From NCBI GenBank assembly GCA_041676005.1, contig JBAYST010000028.1, positions 1-12,339 of the forward strand: a DNA stretch of 12,339 nucleotides, read 5' to 3'. The notes under the pieces are model-generated. The model saw only the letters and a list, made by a program, of their open reading frames with translations, was not told the DNA's origin and searched no databases. The position numbers were made by a program, and so were the translations under genes. Positions 1 to 6,499 of the stretch are shown piece after piece (position 1 is the first letter of the stretch; each line of letters opens with the position of its first letter). This DNA is from JBAYST01 sp041676005 (GTDB lineage: Bacteria; Bacillota_I; Bacilli_A; RFN20; CAG-826).

Positions 1-84
1 AGTGTCAATTTCGTGCATCCCGTCATCTCTTTTAGAGAGCACATTGAGAGAGATATTAATTTTAGCGTAACTTCTGATAATCAT
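1..84 (-). CDS. ispE: IspE (4-diphosphocytidyl-2-C-methyl-D-erythritol kinase), N-terminal fragment
   Basis: Only the first 28 codons are present; the gene continues past the left edge. It starts with ATG at 84 (complement), preceded by AGGAAG seven bases upstream. The peptide contains AKINISLNVLSKRDDGMHE, matching the family N-terminal signature AKINxxLxVxxKRxDGxHE of the GHMP kinase IspE. IspE phosphorylates the 2-hydroxyl of CDP-methylerythritol in the cytosolic MEP pathway for isoprenoid precursors. It lies 22 bases after rsmA on the same strand; rsmA and ispE are also close in other Firmicutes, which supports the call. If correct, the cell makes isoprenoids through MEP rather than only mevalonate. 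The catalytic GHMP motifs are outside the window, so completeness cannot be judged. Confidence 0.85.
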   Translation of the reverse strand, partial: MIIRSYAKINISLNVLSKRDDGMHEIDT

Positions 85-106
85 AATTTGTCTTCCTATT
101 CATATA

Positions 107-946
107 TTATTCTATTTCTTTAAGCGGATTACTGTAACTATTAATTGATAAATATAAATTAATATAGTCTTGTGCACTCAAATTTTCAGGTCTTAAATTC
201 GTATTTATATTTAATTGTTCAAGCAATTGAGCGGATTTTTCTTTGTCCTTGAGCAGAAAAGTTAAATTATTCAAAATTGTTTTTCTTTTATTTGCAAATA
301 AAGATTTTGCAAGATGATAAATTTCAAAATTAGCTTTTGTTTTTTTATTTGGATCAATAGAAATTTCAAAAACTACCGAATCGATATGTGGATTCGGATA
401 AAAAGAACTTTTTCCGACATGACAAATTTTCTTTATATTTCCTAGTAAGGAAATCAAAATACCCACCGGACTATAGCTTGGTTCGTTAACTTTATTAAAG
501 AAACGCGGAAAAGCTTCTTTTTGAATCATAAAAACCATTTTCTGACATTTTTGTGCACCCAAAAGAATTTTGGTGATTATTTCAGTAGTAATATAATATG
601 GAAGGTTGCCTACAATTTTGTCGTAAGAAGAAAAATCGACCTTTAAAATGTCTTTGTGAATTATCTTAACGTTCTTTGTTTCTTTATAAATCACATTGAG
701 AAGATCGACAATTTTTGAGTCTATTTCAACAATTTCTATTTCGTTGCTTTTTGTGGATAAAAAATGTGTTAAAGAACCAAGACCTGGTCCAATTTCCAAT
801 ATTTTTTCTTTTTCTTGAATGTCAAGAGCATGAATTATTCGAGAAGAAATAGCCGGGTCGATAAGAAAATTCTGTCCCAAAGCTTTGTTGGGACGAATGG
901 CACTTTTCTTAACAATCTCTAAAATGGTTGCCTTATTAATTTCCAC
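107..946 (-). CDS. rsmA: 16S rRNA (adenine1518/1519-N6)-dimethyltransferase RsmA
   Basis: A 279-residue protein, the usual length for RsmA/KsgA, which dimethylates two adjacent adenines in the 3' terminal hairpin of 16S rRNA during late 30S assembly. Visible motifs are LGQNFLID (23-30), the SAM-binding EIGPGLGSLT (51-60), the acidic ribose-binding residue in EIVEID (71-76), HKDIL (97-101) and the catalytic NLPYY (114-118). The start is GTG at 946, overlapping the last 11 bases of rnmV, so translation is probably coupled; no strong Shine-Dalgarno is visible. The rnmV-rsmA-ispE order is the common Firmicute arrangement. The coding sequence looks more A+T-rich than the genes nearer the origin. 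It also carries a perfect DnaA box (752-760). Loss of RsmA typically gives kasugamycin resistance, but nothing here suggests inactivation. Confidence 0.96.
   Translation of the reverse strand: MEINKATILEIVKKSAIRPNKALGQNFLIDPAISSRIIHALDIQEKEKILEIGPGLGSLTHFLSTKSNEIEIVEIDSKIVDLLNVIYKETKNVKIIHKDILKVDFSSYDKIVGNLPYYITTEIITKILLGAQKCQKMVFMIQKEAFPRFFNKVNEPSYSPVGILISLLGNIKKICHVGKSSFYPNPHIDSVVFEISIDPNKKTKANFEIYHLAKSLFANKRKTILNNLTFLLKDKEKSAQLLEQLNINTNLRPENLSAQDYINLYLSINSYSNPLKEIE
752..760 (-). promoter_or_regulatory. Perfect DnaA box inside rsmA
   Basis: TGTGGATAA on the plus strand is the complement of TTATCCACA, the full consensus. It is isolated and about 6 kb from the main cluster. It may be a DnaA titration site or a chance match imposed by codons. 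Confidence 0.35.
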
Positions 947-1511
947 TTGCTACCAATTCCCTTTCTAAATCTTTCTTCAGCAACTTCAGCGCGTTGCAAC
1001 GCTTTAAAAAAGTTTTAACGTTGCACTCACCTATTTGGAGCCTTTTGCTGAGTTCATCGCGTTTATCTTTGTTTTGCGGACCAAGAAGTTCTAATTCTAA
1101 TAGGTCCTTGACACTCAAAGTGCCCTTATTATTATCATCTTTTCTTATATATAAGGAAAGAGCGTCAAGAATCTCTTCTTTTTTACATTCGGCAATTCCG
1201 TTTTTTCGATTTGGATTAAAGTCGTGTTTAACGCTTGGCACAACAGCATTGGGTAACAATTTTAAAAGCTTGTTTTTGATCCGTTCTCCTGCTTTGTCTG
1301 GATCGACTAATATAATCGGAAGTGCGGTTTTAGAAAGGCTGATCAAATACTCTTCAATTCCACGTGAAAAAGCTAAGCCGCCGATTTGCACGATTTCCGC
1401 ATTTAAGAAAGAAGACAAAAAAGACATATCCGAATAACCTTCGACGATAATAAACCCAGAAACCGTTTGTTTTTCTTTTTTACACGTGGAACATTTTTCT
1501 TGCATTTTCAT
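936..1511 (-). CDS. rnmV: Ribonuclease M5 (5S rRNA maturation, Toprim nuclease)
   Basis: RNase M5 cuts both sides of the 5S rRNA precursor on the ribosome in low-G+C Gram-positives. The Toprim domain is clear: IIVEGYSD (catalytic Glu about residue 24 from the ATG at 1511) and LVDPDKAG (the DxD pair about 70/72). GIAECKKEEI and the C-terminal LLGPQNKDKRDELSKRL also match the family. Start choice is uncertain: ATG 1511, ATG 1505 or TTG 1526 are possible. Only the TTG has a purine-rich GAGGAAG upstream, and it sits too close. Every option overlaps tatD by at least 26 bases, because no later start precedes the Toprim motif. Relative to Bacillus M5, which begins almost at the Toprim strand, this protein has about 15-20 extra residues containing a CxxC (CSTC). 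Two parS-like sites fall inside the gene. Confidence 0.93.
   Translation of the reverse strand: MKMQEKCSTCKKEKQTVSGFIIVEGYSDMSFLSSFLNAEIVQIGGLAFSRGIEEYLISLSKTALPIILVDPDKAGERIKNKLLKLLPNAVVPSVKHDFNPNRKNGIAECKKEEILDALSLYIRKDDNNKGTLSVKDLLELELLGPQNKDKRDELSKRLQIGECNVKTFLKRCNALKLLKKDLERELVASGN
1356..1371. promoter_or_regulatory. parS-like site 2 (in rnmV)
   Basis: AATTCCACGTGAAAAA matches the Bacillus consensus TGTTNCACGTGAAACA at all but three positions, with the central TTNCACGTGAAA intact. It could bind a ParB/Spo0J protein; no parA or parB is in the window. Confidence 0.35.
1478..1493. promoter_or_regulatory. parS-like site 1 (5' end of rnmV)
   Basis: On the minus strand, TGTTCCACGTGTAAAA matches TGTTNCACGTGAAACA at all but two positions, with one half-site perfect. 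It lies 122 bp from a second such site and about 5 kb from oriC, where parS sites usually cluster. Confidence 0.45.
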
Positions 1512-2247
1512 ACGTAACGTTTGCAACTTCCTCTACGGATAAATTCTTAATTTTGCTCAATTCCTCAAGAACTAGAACAATGTATTTGGGATGATTTGTT
1601 CGACCTCGATGAGGGTGTGGGGCTAAATATGGAGCGTCAGTTTCGATGACGATTTTTTCTAAAGGAATTGCGTTGGCCACTTCTTTTGGCGTCTTAGCAT
1701 TTAGAAAAGTTAAAGGTCCTCCAAGACTGATTAGTAAATTCATTTTTGTTAATTCTTTAGCGCTTTCGACACTTCCAGAATAACAATGCATAATTCCTCC
1801 CATTTTCAATGGGTTTTCTTTTAAGATGTTCAAAGTGTCTAAATCTGCATCGCGACTATGAATTGAAATTGGAAGGTTATATTTGTTAGCGATGTTGATT
1901 TGTTTAACAAAAAATTCTCTTTGTTTTTTTCTTTGAAGAGGATCTTTGACCCAATGATAATCGAGACCGATTTCACCAATAGCTACTACTTTAGGATTAT
2001 CGAGTAACTTCATCAAACTGTCGAATTCTTCTTCTGAAACATCAATATCCGTGGGATGAAATCCAATCGCTGCATAAACACCTTTATATTTATTTGCGAG
2101 ATTTAAGGCTCTTAGTGAAGATTCTTTATCATAACCAACAACTAGAAAACTATCGACTCCTTCAGCGTTGGCTTCTTTAATAATTTGACCGACATTTTTA
2201 TAAAAATCATCGTGATTTAAATGGCAATGAGTATCAAAAATTTTCAT
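1480..2247 (-). CDS. tatD: TatD-family metal-dependent DNase/hydrolase
   Basis: A 255-residue TIM-barrel hydrolase of the TatD family, typically a 3'-5' exonuclease on DNA or RNA. Metal-site motifs are intact: FDTHCHL (His7, His9), GFHP (63-64), GEIGLDY (Glu92), IHSRDA (His130), HCYSG (His154) and ETDAPYLAP (Asp204). The start is placed at ATG 2247, which forms an ATGA overlap with the mnmE stop. A TTG four codons upstream is possible but would lengthen the overlap and add residues not found before FDTHCHL in relatives. The absence of a good Shine-Dalgarno suggests coupling to mnmE translation. Its 3' end overlaps rnmV. The tatD-rnmV-rsmA trio is conserved in Firmicutes, but direct coupling to mnmE is not the usual Bacillus layout. 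Confidence 0.94.
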   Translation of the reverse strand: MKIFDTHCHLNHDDFYKNVGQIIKEANAEGVDSFLVVGYDKESSLRALNLANKYKGVYAAIGFHPTDIDVSEEEFDSLMKLLDNPKVVAIGEIGLDYHWVKDPLQRKKQREFFVKQINIANKYNLPISIHSRDADLDTLNILKENPLKMGGIMHCYSGSVESAKELTKMNLLISLGGPLTFLNAKTPKEVANAIPLEKIVIETDAPYLAPHPHRGRTNHPKYIVLVLEELSKIKNLSVEEVANVTYENARKMFHV

Positions 2248-3575
2248 TTTCCGACACAAAAGCGAGCAAATATCTCTTTAGAAATATCAACGTCACTACT
2301 TTCTCCTAATACATCTAACACATTTTGATAGGCGGAATATAAAATGGCCGACACCAAATCAATCGGAGTTCCATTTAAGATTTCGTTTTTTGCTTGTAGC
2401 AATAACTCTTCAACTTGTCGAATCAATCCGACTTGTCTAGCATTCGTGAGAGCGGGATTGTGAAAATCTTCTTTTGAAATTCCCACGATATTCAAAATTG
2501 CAGTTTTGAGCTCATCAATATCCCCTTTTAATGCCGAGATATATGTTTCTCCATCTTGTTTTTTCTTATGTAAACCGAGGTCTGCTTTATTATAAACGAT
2601 AATTCTCTTCTTATTTTTTGTGTATTCTAGAATTTGTTTATCTTCTTCATCTAGTTTACTTGCTTCAAGTAAAACAATGACTAAATCTGCTAAATCAATG
2701 CTCTTTTTAGATTTATCTATCCCAATACTTTCGATTTTGTCTTTTGATTCTCTAATTCCTGCGGTGTCCATTAAGTGCAGCATTAAACCATTGAGATTGA
2801 CTTCTCCTTCAACAACGTCTCTAGTTGTCCCGGCAATATCGGTGACAATCGCTTTTTCTTCGTTCAGGAATGAATTTAGCAAAGAGGACTTCCCGACATT
2901 TGGCTTTCCAACAATCGCCACTTTAATTCCGTTGGTGATAATTTGGCCTTTAATTCCTCCTTCGATCAACTGTTTGACAAGTGGAATTGTTTTATCGACA
3001 TATTGAATAATTGCTTCTTTGTTCACCTCTTCAATATCGGTGTACTCCGGATAATCAATCGTCACTTCTATAGCACTTATCAAATCAATTAATGAAGATT
3101 TGAGTGGTTTAATTAAATTTGAAACAACGCCTTCTAAAGCGAACAAAGATAATTTTTTCGCTTCAGATGTTTGCGCGTTTATTAAGTCGTTAATTGATTC
3201 AGCTTGAACGAGGTCCATTTTTTGGTGGAGAAAAGACCTCTGTGAAAACTCTCCTCGCTTAGCTTCTCTAGCGCCGTGTTTTATAAGTAATGAAATTATT
3301 TCGCCCACAATGAGCATCGAACCATGGCACATGATTTCTACTGAATTTTCTCCAGTAAAACTTTTTGGACTTACATAGGCGAGTAAAACAACTTCATCGA
3401 CAACGTGAGTATCATCCAGGATGTTCCCGACCATTACAGTTCTCTTTTTGATTTGTTTTAGATCTTTTGAAAAGCATTTTGAAACGATTTCAAAACAATC
3501 ATCGCCACTGAGACGAATGACTGCAAGAGCAGATTTCATTGGAGGAGTAGCTAAAGCGACAATGGTTTCAAACAT
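2244..3575 (-). CDS. mnmE: tRNA modification GTPase MnmE (TrmE)
   Basis: A 443-residue protein, normal for MnmE, which with MnmG installs the aminomethyl-type group on C5 of the wobble uridine of certain tRNAs. The N-terminal folate-binding region begins ETIVALATPP and includes GAREAKRGEFSQRSF. The embedded G domain shows G1 GKPNVGKS (223-230), G2 region DIAGTTRD (246-253), G3 DTAG (270-273) and G4 NKAD (329-332). The C-terminus is FCVGK, carrying the conserved cysteine of the C[ILV]GK motif. The start ATG at 3575 has no visible Shine-Dalgarno and lies only 17 bases after the poly-T of the terminator that ends the jag operon. Expression therefore needs readthrough or its own promoter; a TAAAAT about 7 bases upstream could give a leaderless message. 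Its partner mnmG, often next door, is not in this window. Confidence 0.97.
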   Translation of the reverse strand: MFETIVALATPPMKSALAVIRLSGDDCFEIVSKCFSKDLKQIKKRTVMVGNILDDTHVVDEVVLLAYVSPKSFTGENSVEIMCHGSMLIVGEIISLLIKHGAREAKRGEFSQRSFLHQKMDLVQAESINDLINAQTSEAKKLSLFALEGVVSNLIKPLKSSLIDLISAIEVTIDYPEYTDIEEVNKEAIIQYVDKTIPLVKQLIEGGIKGQIITNGIKVAIVGKPNVGKSSLLNSFLNEEKAIVTDIAGTTRDVVEGEVNLNGLMLHLMDTAGIRESKDKIESIGIDKSKKSIDLADLVIVLLEASKLDEEDKQILEYTKNKKRIIVYNKADLGLHKKKQDGETYISALKGDIDELKTAILNIVGISKEDFHNPALTNARQVGLIRQVEELLLQAKNEILNGTPIDLVSAILYSAYQNVLDVLGESSDVDISKEIFARFCVGK

Positions 3576-3592
3576 AATACTATTTTAAACGT

Positions 3593-3615
3593 AAAAACGC
3601 CCAAATGGGCGCTTT
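3593..3615 (-). terminator. Rho-independent terminator after jag
   Basis: Reading the minus strand immediately after the jag stop, the sequence is AAAGCGCCC, loop ATTT, then GGGCG followed by five T. CGCCC/GGGCG gives five G-C-rich pairs, extendable by a G-T pair and A-T pairs into the T run. This is a typical intrinsic terminator closing the rpmH-rnpA-yidC-jag operon. It leaves only 17 bases before mnmE begins, so it also acts on mnmE expression. Confidence 0.75.
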
Positions 3616-4227
3616 CTACTTTCCTTCTTTGTTAATGAAGATGATTTGCACTTGACGATGAGTTCCTTCGCCTTTGGACTCGGTTTTAATATTCGTCATG
3701 TTGTTAAGCGCGTTATGAACTATCCGACGTTCATCTGCCGGCATTGGATCTAAAGTCGCCGTAACGTGTGTTTGTTGAACTTCTTTAGCGATTTTTCGTG
3801 CCTTCCAAGTGAGTTTGTCGTATTTGTTGTCTTTGTATCCGTTGATATCGACTAAAATCCGAAAACGTCTCCGGAATTTATTGTTCACAGCAAGTTTAAC
3901 TAATTCGTTAATTGCTTGAAGAGTCTTTCCATTTTTTCCAATTAGAATTGGATTATGGGTTGAGTCGATTGTCATTCTGATGATGTCGTCATCGATTTTG
4001 GTGTTGACTGTGCTTTCAATTTCTAAAGCGTCGACAACGTCGAGAAGATAATCTTCCGCACTTCGAACAACGTCAGACAAATCGTAAACGTTGATGATGG
4101 TTTTCTTCACAAACAAACCCTTTTTCTCATCCTCAATTGTGTAGATGAGATTTTCTTTCGTAGTCTGTGTTTCTTCGATCGCTTTCGCAATCGCTTCGTC
4201 TAGAGTTTTCCCGCTGAATTCTTTCAT
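3616..4227 (-). CDS. jag: RNA-binding protein Jag/KhpB (EloR), Jag-N + KH + R3H
   Basis: A 203-residue cytoplasmic RNA-binding protein. In order it has a Jag-N domain (about 1-50, with KTLDEAIAKAI and a DEKKGLF turn), a KH domain with the GxxG loop IGKNGKT (96-102), and an R3H domain with RRIVH (Arg167, His171) and the SKGEGTHRQV segment. In streptococci and other Firmicutes, Jag/EloR works with KhpA in cell elongation and division and in post-transcriptional control; that role is known for the family, not shown here. The linker between Jag-N and KH is short. ATG at 4227 overlaps the yidC stop as ATGA, so the two are co-translated, and a terminator follows the TAG stop. The neighbourhood yidC-jag is one of the most conserved pairs near Firmicute origins. 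Confidence 0.96.
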   Translation of the reverse strand: MKEFSGKTLDEAIAKAIEETQTTKENLIYTIEDEKKGLFVKKTIINVYDLSDVVRSAEDYLLDVVDALEIESTVNTKIDDDIIRMTIDSTHNPILIGKNGKTLQAINELVKLAVNNKFRRRFRILVDINGYKDNKYDKLTWKARKIAKEVQQTHVTATLDPMPADERRIVHNALNNMTNIKTESKGEGTHRQVQIIFINKEGK

Positions 4228-5882
4228 TTATTTTTCCGTCCTTTTTTATCTTTAAATTTCCGCTTTCCAGTCGGCGCACTCATATGCTCTGGAACAATTT
4301 CGGCTTCAATCTTTTGCCCACCAGCACTCGCGGTGACTTTTTGACCTGGTTTTCTTTTCCGAGTTTTCTTTGCTTGGTTGACCCATTCGATAATCAAAGT
4401 TTGGAAAATTGTCCAAATCGAACCGGCGACCCAGTAGATGATCATTCCAGAAGCAAGTGAAAAGCCCATGAAAATGATAAAGATGAGCATTATAATCGTA
4501 AACCATTTAGTTTTTTTGTTTTGACTATCAGCGTTTGGATTCTTTCCGGTTTGAACAATGGATTTCGCTTTTCTTTTATTGATTATCTGTGGTAAAAGCA
4601 TAGACACGGCTTGAAAAGCCGCCATTATAATAAATAAAATTAACGCGGTTACCCATCCGTTTTGTCCAGAAAAAAGTACATTACTAACCGAATCGCTTAA
4701 TCTAAGACCGAGTAAATCGTTAGACGTCAAAACCGCAGATCCAGTCATCGCTCCCCAAACCGCAATAAAAACTGGGAATTGAACGAGCATGACGATGATT
4801 GATAAAAACGGATTGATCTTGTTTTTCTTATAAAGAGCTTGAGTTTCTTGACCTAGTGCTGATTGCTCAGATTTATTTGTATTTGCGTTTGGATATTTAG
4901 CTTGAATCTTTGCAATTTCAGGCTGTAATTCACTCATTTTTGCGTTATTTAAAGTTTGATTAATCGTAAGTAATAACATGACCGCACGAATGATAATTGT
5001 CACCAAAAGAATAGATAAGACTTGAGCCCATCCGCCTGCCACACCGTTTCCAAGGAAAGTGATGGCAATATTGTCGATCAACCAACCGATTGGGAACACA
5101 ATCAAACCTTCTAAAACTCCACGACTCCAAGCGTATTTCCAATCTTTGCCGCTGACGTAAACCGACATTTTTTCATCATAACCGTAGTAACCATAAAACC
5201 CGTCAGTAGTCGCTAAACAAGATTTGAAATTCCCAATATATCCTTCCATCGTCGATTTGTAAAAAGCGATATAATCGGAATCCGGAACATAATCGACACC
5301 TAAATCTGTTTTGACAACATCAAGATTTTCATTCCAAGAAGACCAAAACACATTTTCGTTGTCGCCCTTACCTAAATATTTCCAATACCCATACCCGACC
5401 GAATTGTTTTCTTGATCCCCGAGCAAAATCGTGTTGATTTCTCCAACCGTTAAAATCGCTGTTTCGTCTTTGCGACCAGCTTTTTCAACTGCATAATCGA
5501 GAAACTTATCATCGATTTGTCTCCAAAATTCAGTGTAATCGTTAACACGAATGTTGTTTTTAACAGCGTCCTCATTAATCGCAACTAAAGCTTTATTAGA
5601 TTCGATGTTGTATGTGACAAAAATCTTACTATAACCCGGCAACGCAATCGCGTCTTCAGGTTTACCAATTTCATCATAATACGTTGAAATTCCATAGGAA
5701 TATTTTCCAGATAATGGATCTTCACCTTCACTTAAAACATGCTCAGAATTAGAGTAAACATCAAAAGCGTAAAGCATTCGCGCACGATCTTGTTCAGAAC
5801 AAAAAGTATTCGTACAGCTGCTCAAACCTAAAACAACGACCCCAAGGCCGAGCGCTCCAAATATCCATTTCTTTTGTTTCAT
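4224..5882 (-). CDS. yidC: Membrane protein insertase YidC, lipoprotein form with large extracytoplasmic domain
   Basis: YidC/Oxa1 insertase of 552 residues. The N-terminus is a lipoprotein signal: KQKK, a hydrophobic stretch, then lipobox LSSC with Cys23 as the probable lipidated residue. Residues about 24-250 form a soluble, Tyr/Asn/Asp-rich extracytoplasmic region with no motif I recognise. The insertase core follows: hydrophobic segments near 256-278, 285-306, 356-380, 408-433 and 460-500, with the conserved groove arginine (Arg299 in TIIIRAVML) and the cytoplasmic hairpin MSELQPEIAKIQAKYP. The tail from 505 is strongly basic, as expected for ribosome contact. Bacillus SpoIIIJ and YqjG are only about 260-275 residues and lack the large domain, so this protein is roughly twice as long. 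ATG 5882 is one base after the rnpA stop, with AAGAGG eight bases upstream. Confidence 0.96.
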   Translation of the reverse strand: MKQKKWIFGALGLGVVVLGLSSCTNTFCSEQDRARMLYAFDVYSNSEHVLSEGEDPLSGKYSYGISTYYDEIGKPEDAIALPGYSKIFVTYNIESNKALVAINEDAVKNNIRVNDYTEFWRQIDDKFLDYAVEKAGRKDETAILTVGEINTILLGDQENNSVGYGYWKYLGKGDNENVFWSSWNENLDVVKTDLGVDYVPDSDYIAFYKSTMEGYIGNFKSCLATTDGFYGYYGYDEKMSVYVSGKDWKYAWSRGVLEGLIVFPIGWLIDNIAITFLGNGVAGGWAQVLSILLVTIIIRAVMLLLTINQTLNNAKMSELQPEIAKIQAKYPNANTNKSEQSALGQETQALYKKNKINPFLSIIVMLVQFPVFIAVWGAMTGSAVLTSNDLLGLRLSDSVSNVLFSGQNGWVTALILFIIMAAFQAVSMLLPQIINKRKAKSIVQTGKNPNADSQNKKTKWFTIIMLIFIIFMGFSLASGMIIYWVAGSIWTIFQTLIIEWVNQAKKTRKRKPGQKVTASAGGQKIEAEIVPEHMSAPTGKRKFKDKKGRKNK

Positions 5883-5883
5883 A

Positions 5884-6216
5884 TTATGTTCCTCTTTTCA
5901 AAGTGAGTAAAAATTGAAGAAGCTCTTTGTTTTGCCAAAAATCATTGAGCATAAATTGTTTTTTTACAACAATAACTATGTCTACTGACAAAAAATTATA
6001 ATCGATTAGCGCGTCGCACATCGCACGAACTTGTCGTTTGATCCTGTTTCTTTTTATCGCGGAACCAAGCCGCGAGGAAACAGAAATTCCAATTCTTGTT
6101 TTTTTCAATTCGTTTGCCAAAACATGAATGGTAAAAGATTCGTTTTTTTTAGTCATCCCTGTTTTGACGATTTTTGCAAAGTCGTTATTAGCGGTAACAC
6201 GATTAGTTTTCTTCAC
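5884..6216 (-). CDS. rnpA: Ribonuclease P protein component
   Basis: A 110-residue basic protein of normal length for RnpA, the protein subunit that binds the RNase P RNA and helps it recognise and trim the 5' leader of precursor tRNAs. The diagnostic RNR motif is present as AIKRNRIKRQVRAM (54-66), preceded by GISVSSRLGSA. The start is GTG at 6216, supported by AGAGGT about five bases upstream; KKTNRVTANNDFAKIV is the expected N-terminus. It lies 15 bases after rpmH and its stop is one base before yidC, so the four genes share one transcript. The GTG may limit synthesis relative to L34, as the two proteins are needed at very different levels; that is inference. Confidence 0.95.
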   Translation of the reverse strand: MKKTNRVTANNDFAKIVKTGMTKKNESFTIHVLANELKKTRIGISVSSRLGSAIKRNRIKRQVRAMCDALIDYNFLSVDIVIVVKKQFMLNDFWQNKELLQFLLTLKRGT

Positions 6217-6231
6217 CAGAACCTCTTGAGA

Positions 6232-6366
6232 TTAGGCAGAGAGTTTTGCTCTACCTTTGGCGCGACGTCTTGCAAGAATTTTTCGACCGTTATGAGTGGC
6301 CATTTTTGCCCTAAATCCTGCTTTTCGCGTATGTCTTACTTTTGATGGTTGATAAGTGCGTTTCAT
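6232..6366 (-). CDS. rpmH: 50S ribosomal protein L34
   Basis: A 44-residue, very basic protein starting MKRTYQPSKVRHTRKAGFRA and ending RRRAKGRAKLSA, an unmistakable L34. It is a component of the large ribosomal subunit. ATG at 6366 is preceded by GGAAGGAA with good spacing, and the stop is TAA at 6232. It is the first gene of the leftward operon, transcribed from the strong promoter at 6404-6433. The predicted short leader can form a small hairpin (GTACA / TGTAC, 6381-6395) directly upstream of the ribosome binding site. Its position at the origin, divergent from dnaA, is the standard Firmicute arrangement. Confidence 0.98.
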   Translation of the reverse strand: MKRTYQPSKVRHTRKAGFRAKMATHNGRKILARRRAKGRAKLSA

Positions 6367-6403
6367 AAAAATTCCTTCCAGTACAACAAATGTACGCGTA
6401 TGA

Positions 6404-6433
6404 ATTATATGTGTATGTGAGCGATTTTGTCAA
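6404..6433 (-). promoter_or_regulatory. Consensus SigA promoter for the rpmH-rnpA-yidC-jag operon
   Basis: On the minus strand, TTGACA (6428-6433) and TATAAT (6404-6409) are both perfect consensus hexamers, separated by 18 bp. The predicted start point is near 6397, giving a leader of about 30 bases before the L34 start. A strong constitutive promoter suits a ribosomal protein operon. Confidence 0.85.
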
Positions 6434-6446
6434 ACCAAATTGGTTT
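6432..6446. repeat. 15-bp perfect palindrome abutting the rpmH -35 box
   Basis: AAACCAA and TTGGTTT flank a single central A, and the left arm overlaps the last two bases of the -35 hexamer. The size, symmetry and position are those of a possible operator, but no known regulator motif is recognised. Confidence 0.5.
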
Positions 6447-6499
6447 AAGGAACAAAACAACTTCGAAATTAAGTTATTTAAATTTCACAAGTGGGAAAA

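Noticed and set aside
2620..3006. 128-codon plus-strand ORF opposite mnmE
   Set aside because: Opposite the well-supported G domain of mnmE; Ser/Ile/Pro-rich shadow without a ribosome binding site.
4306..4506. 66-codon minus-strand ORF in another frame of yidC
   Set aside because: Lies wholly within the insertase core frame of yidC, which has clear membrane segments; no independent start signal.
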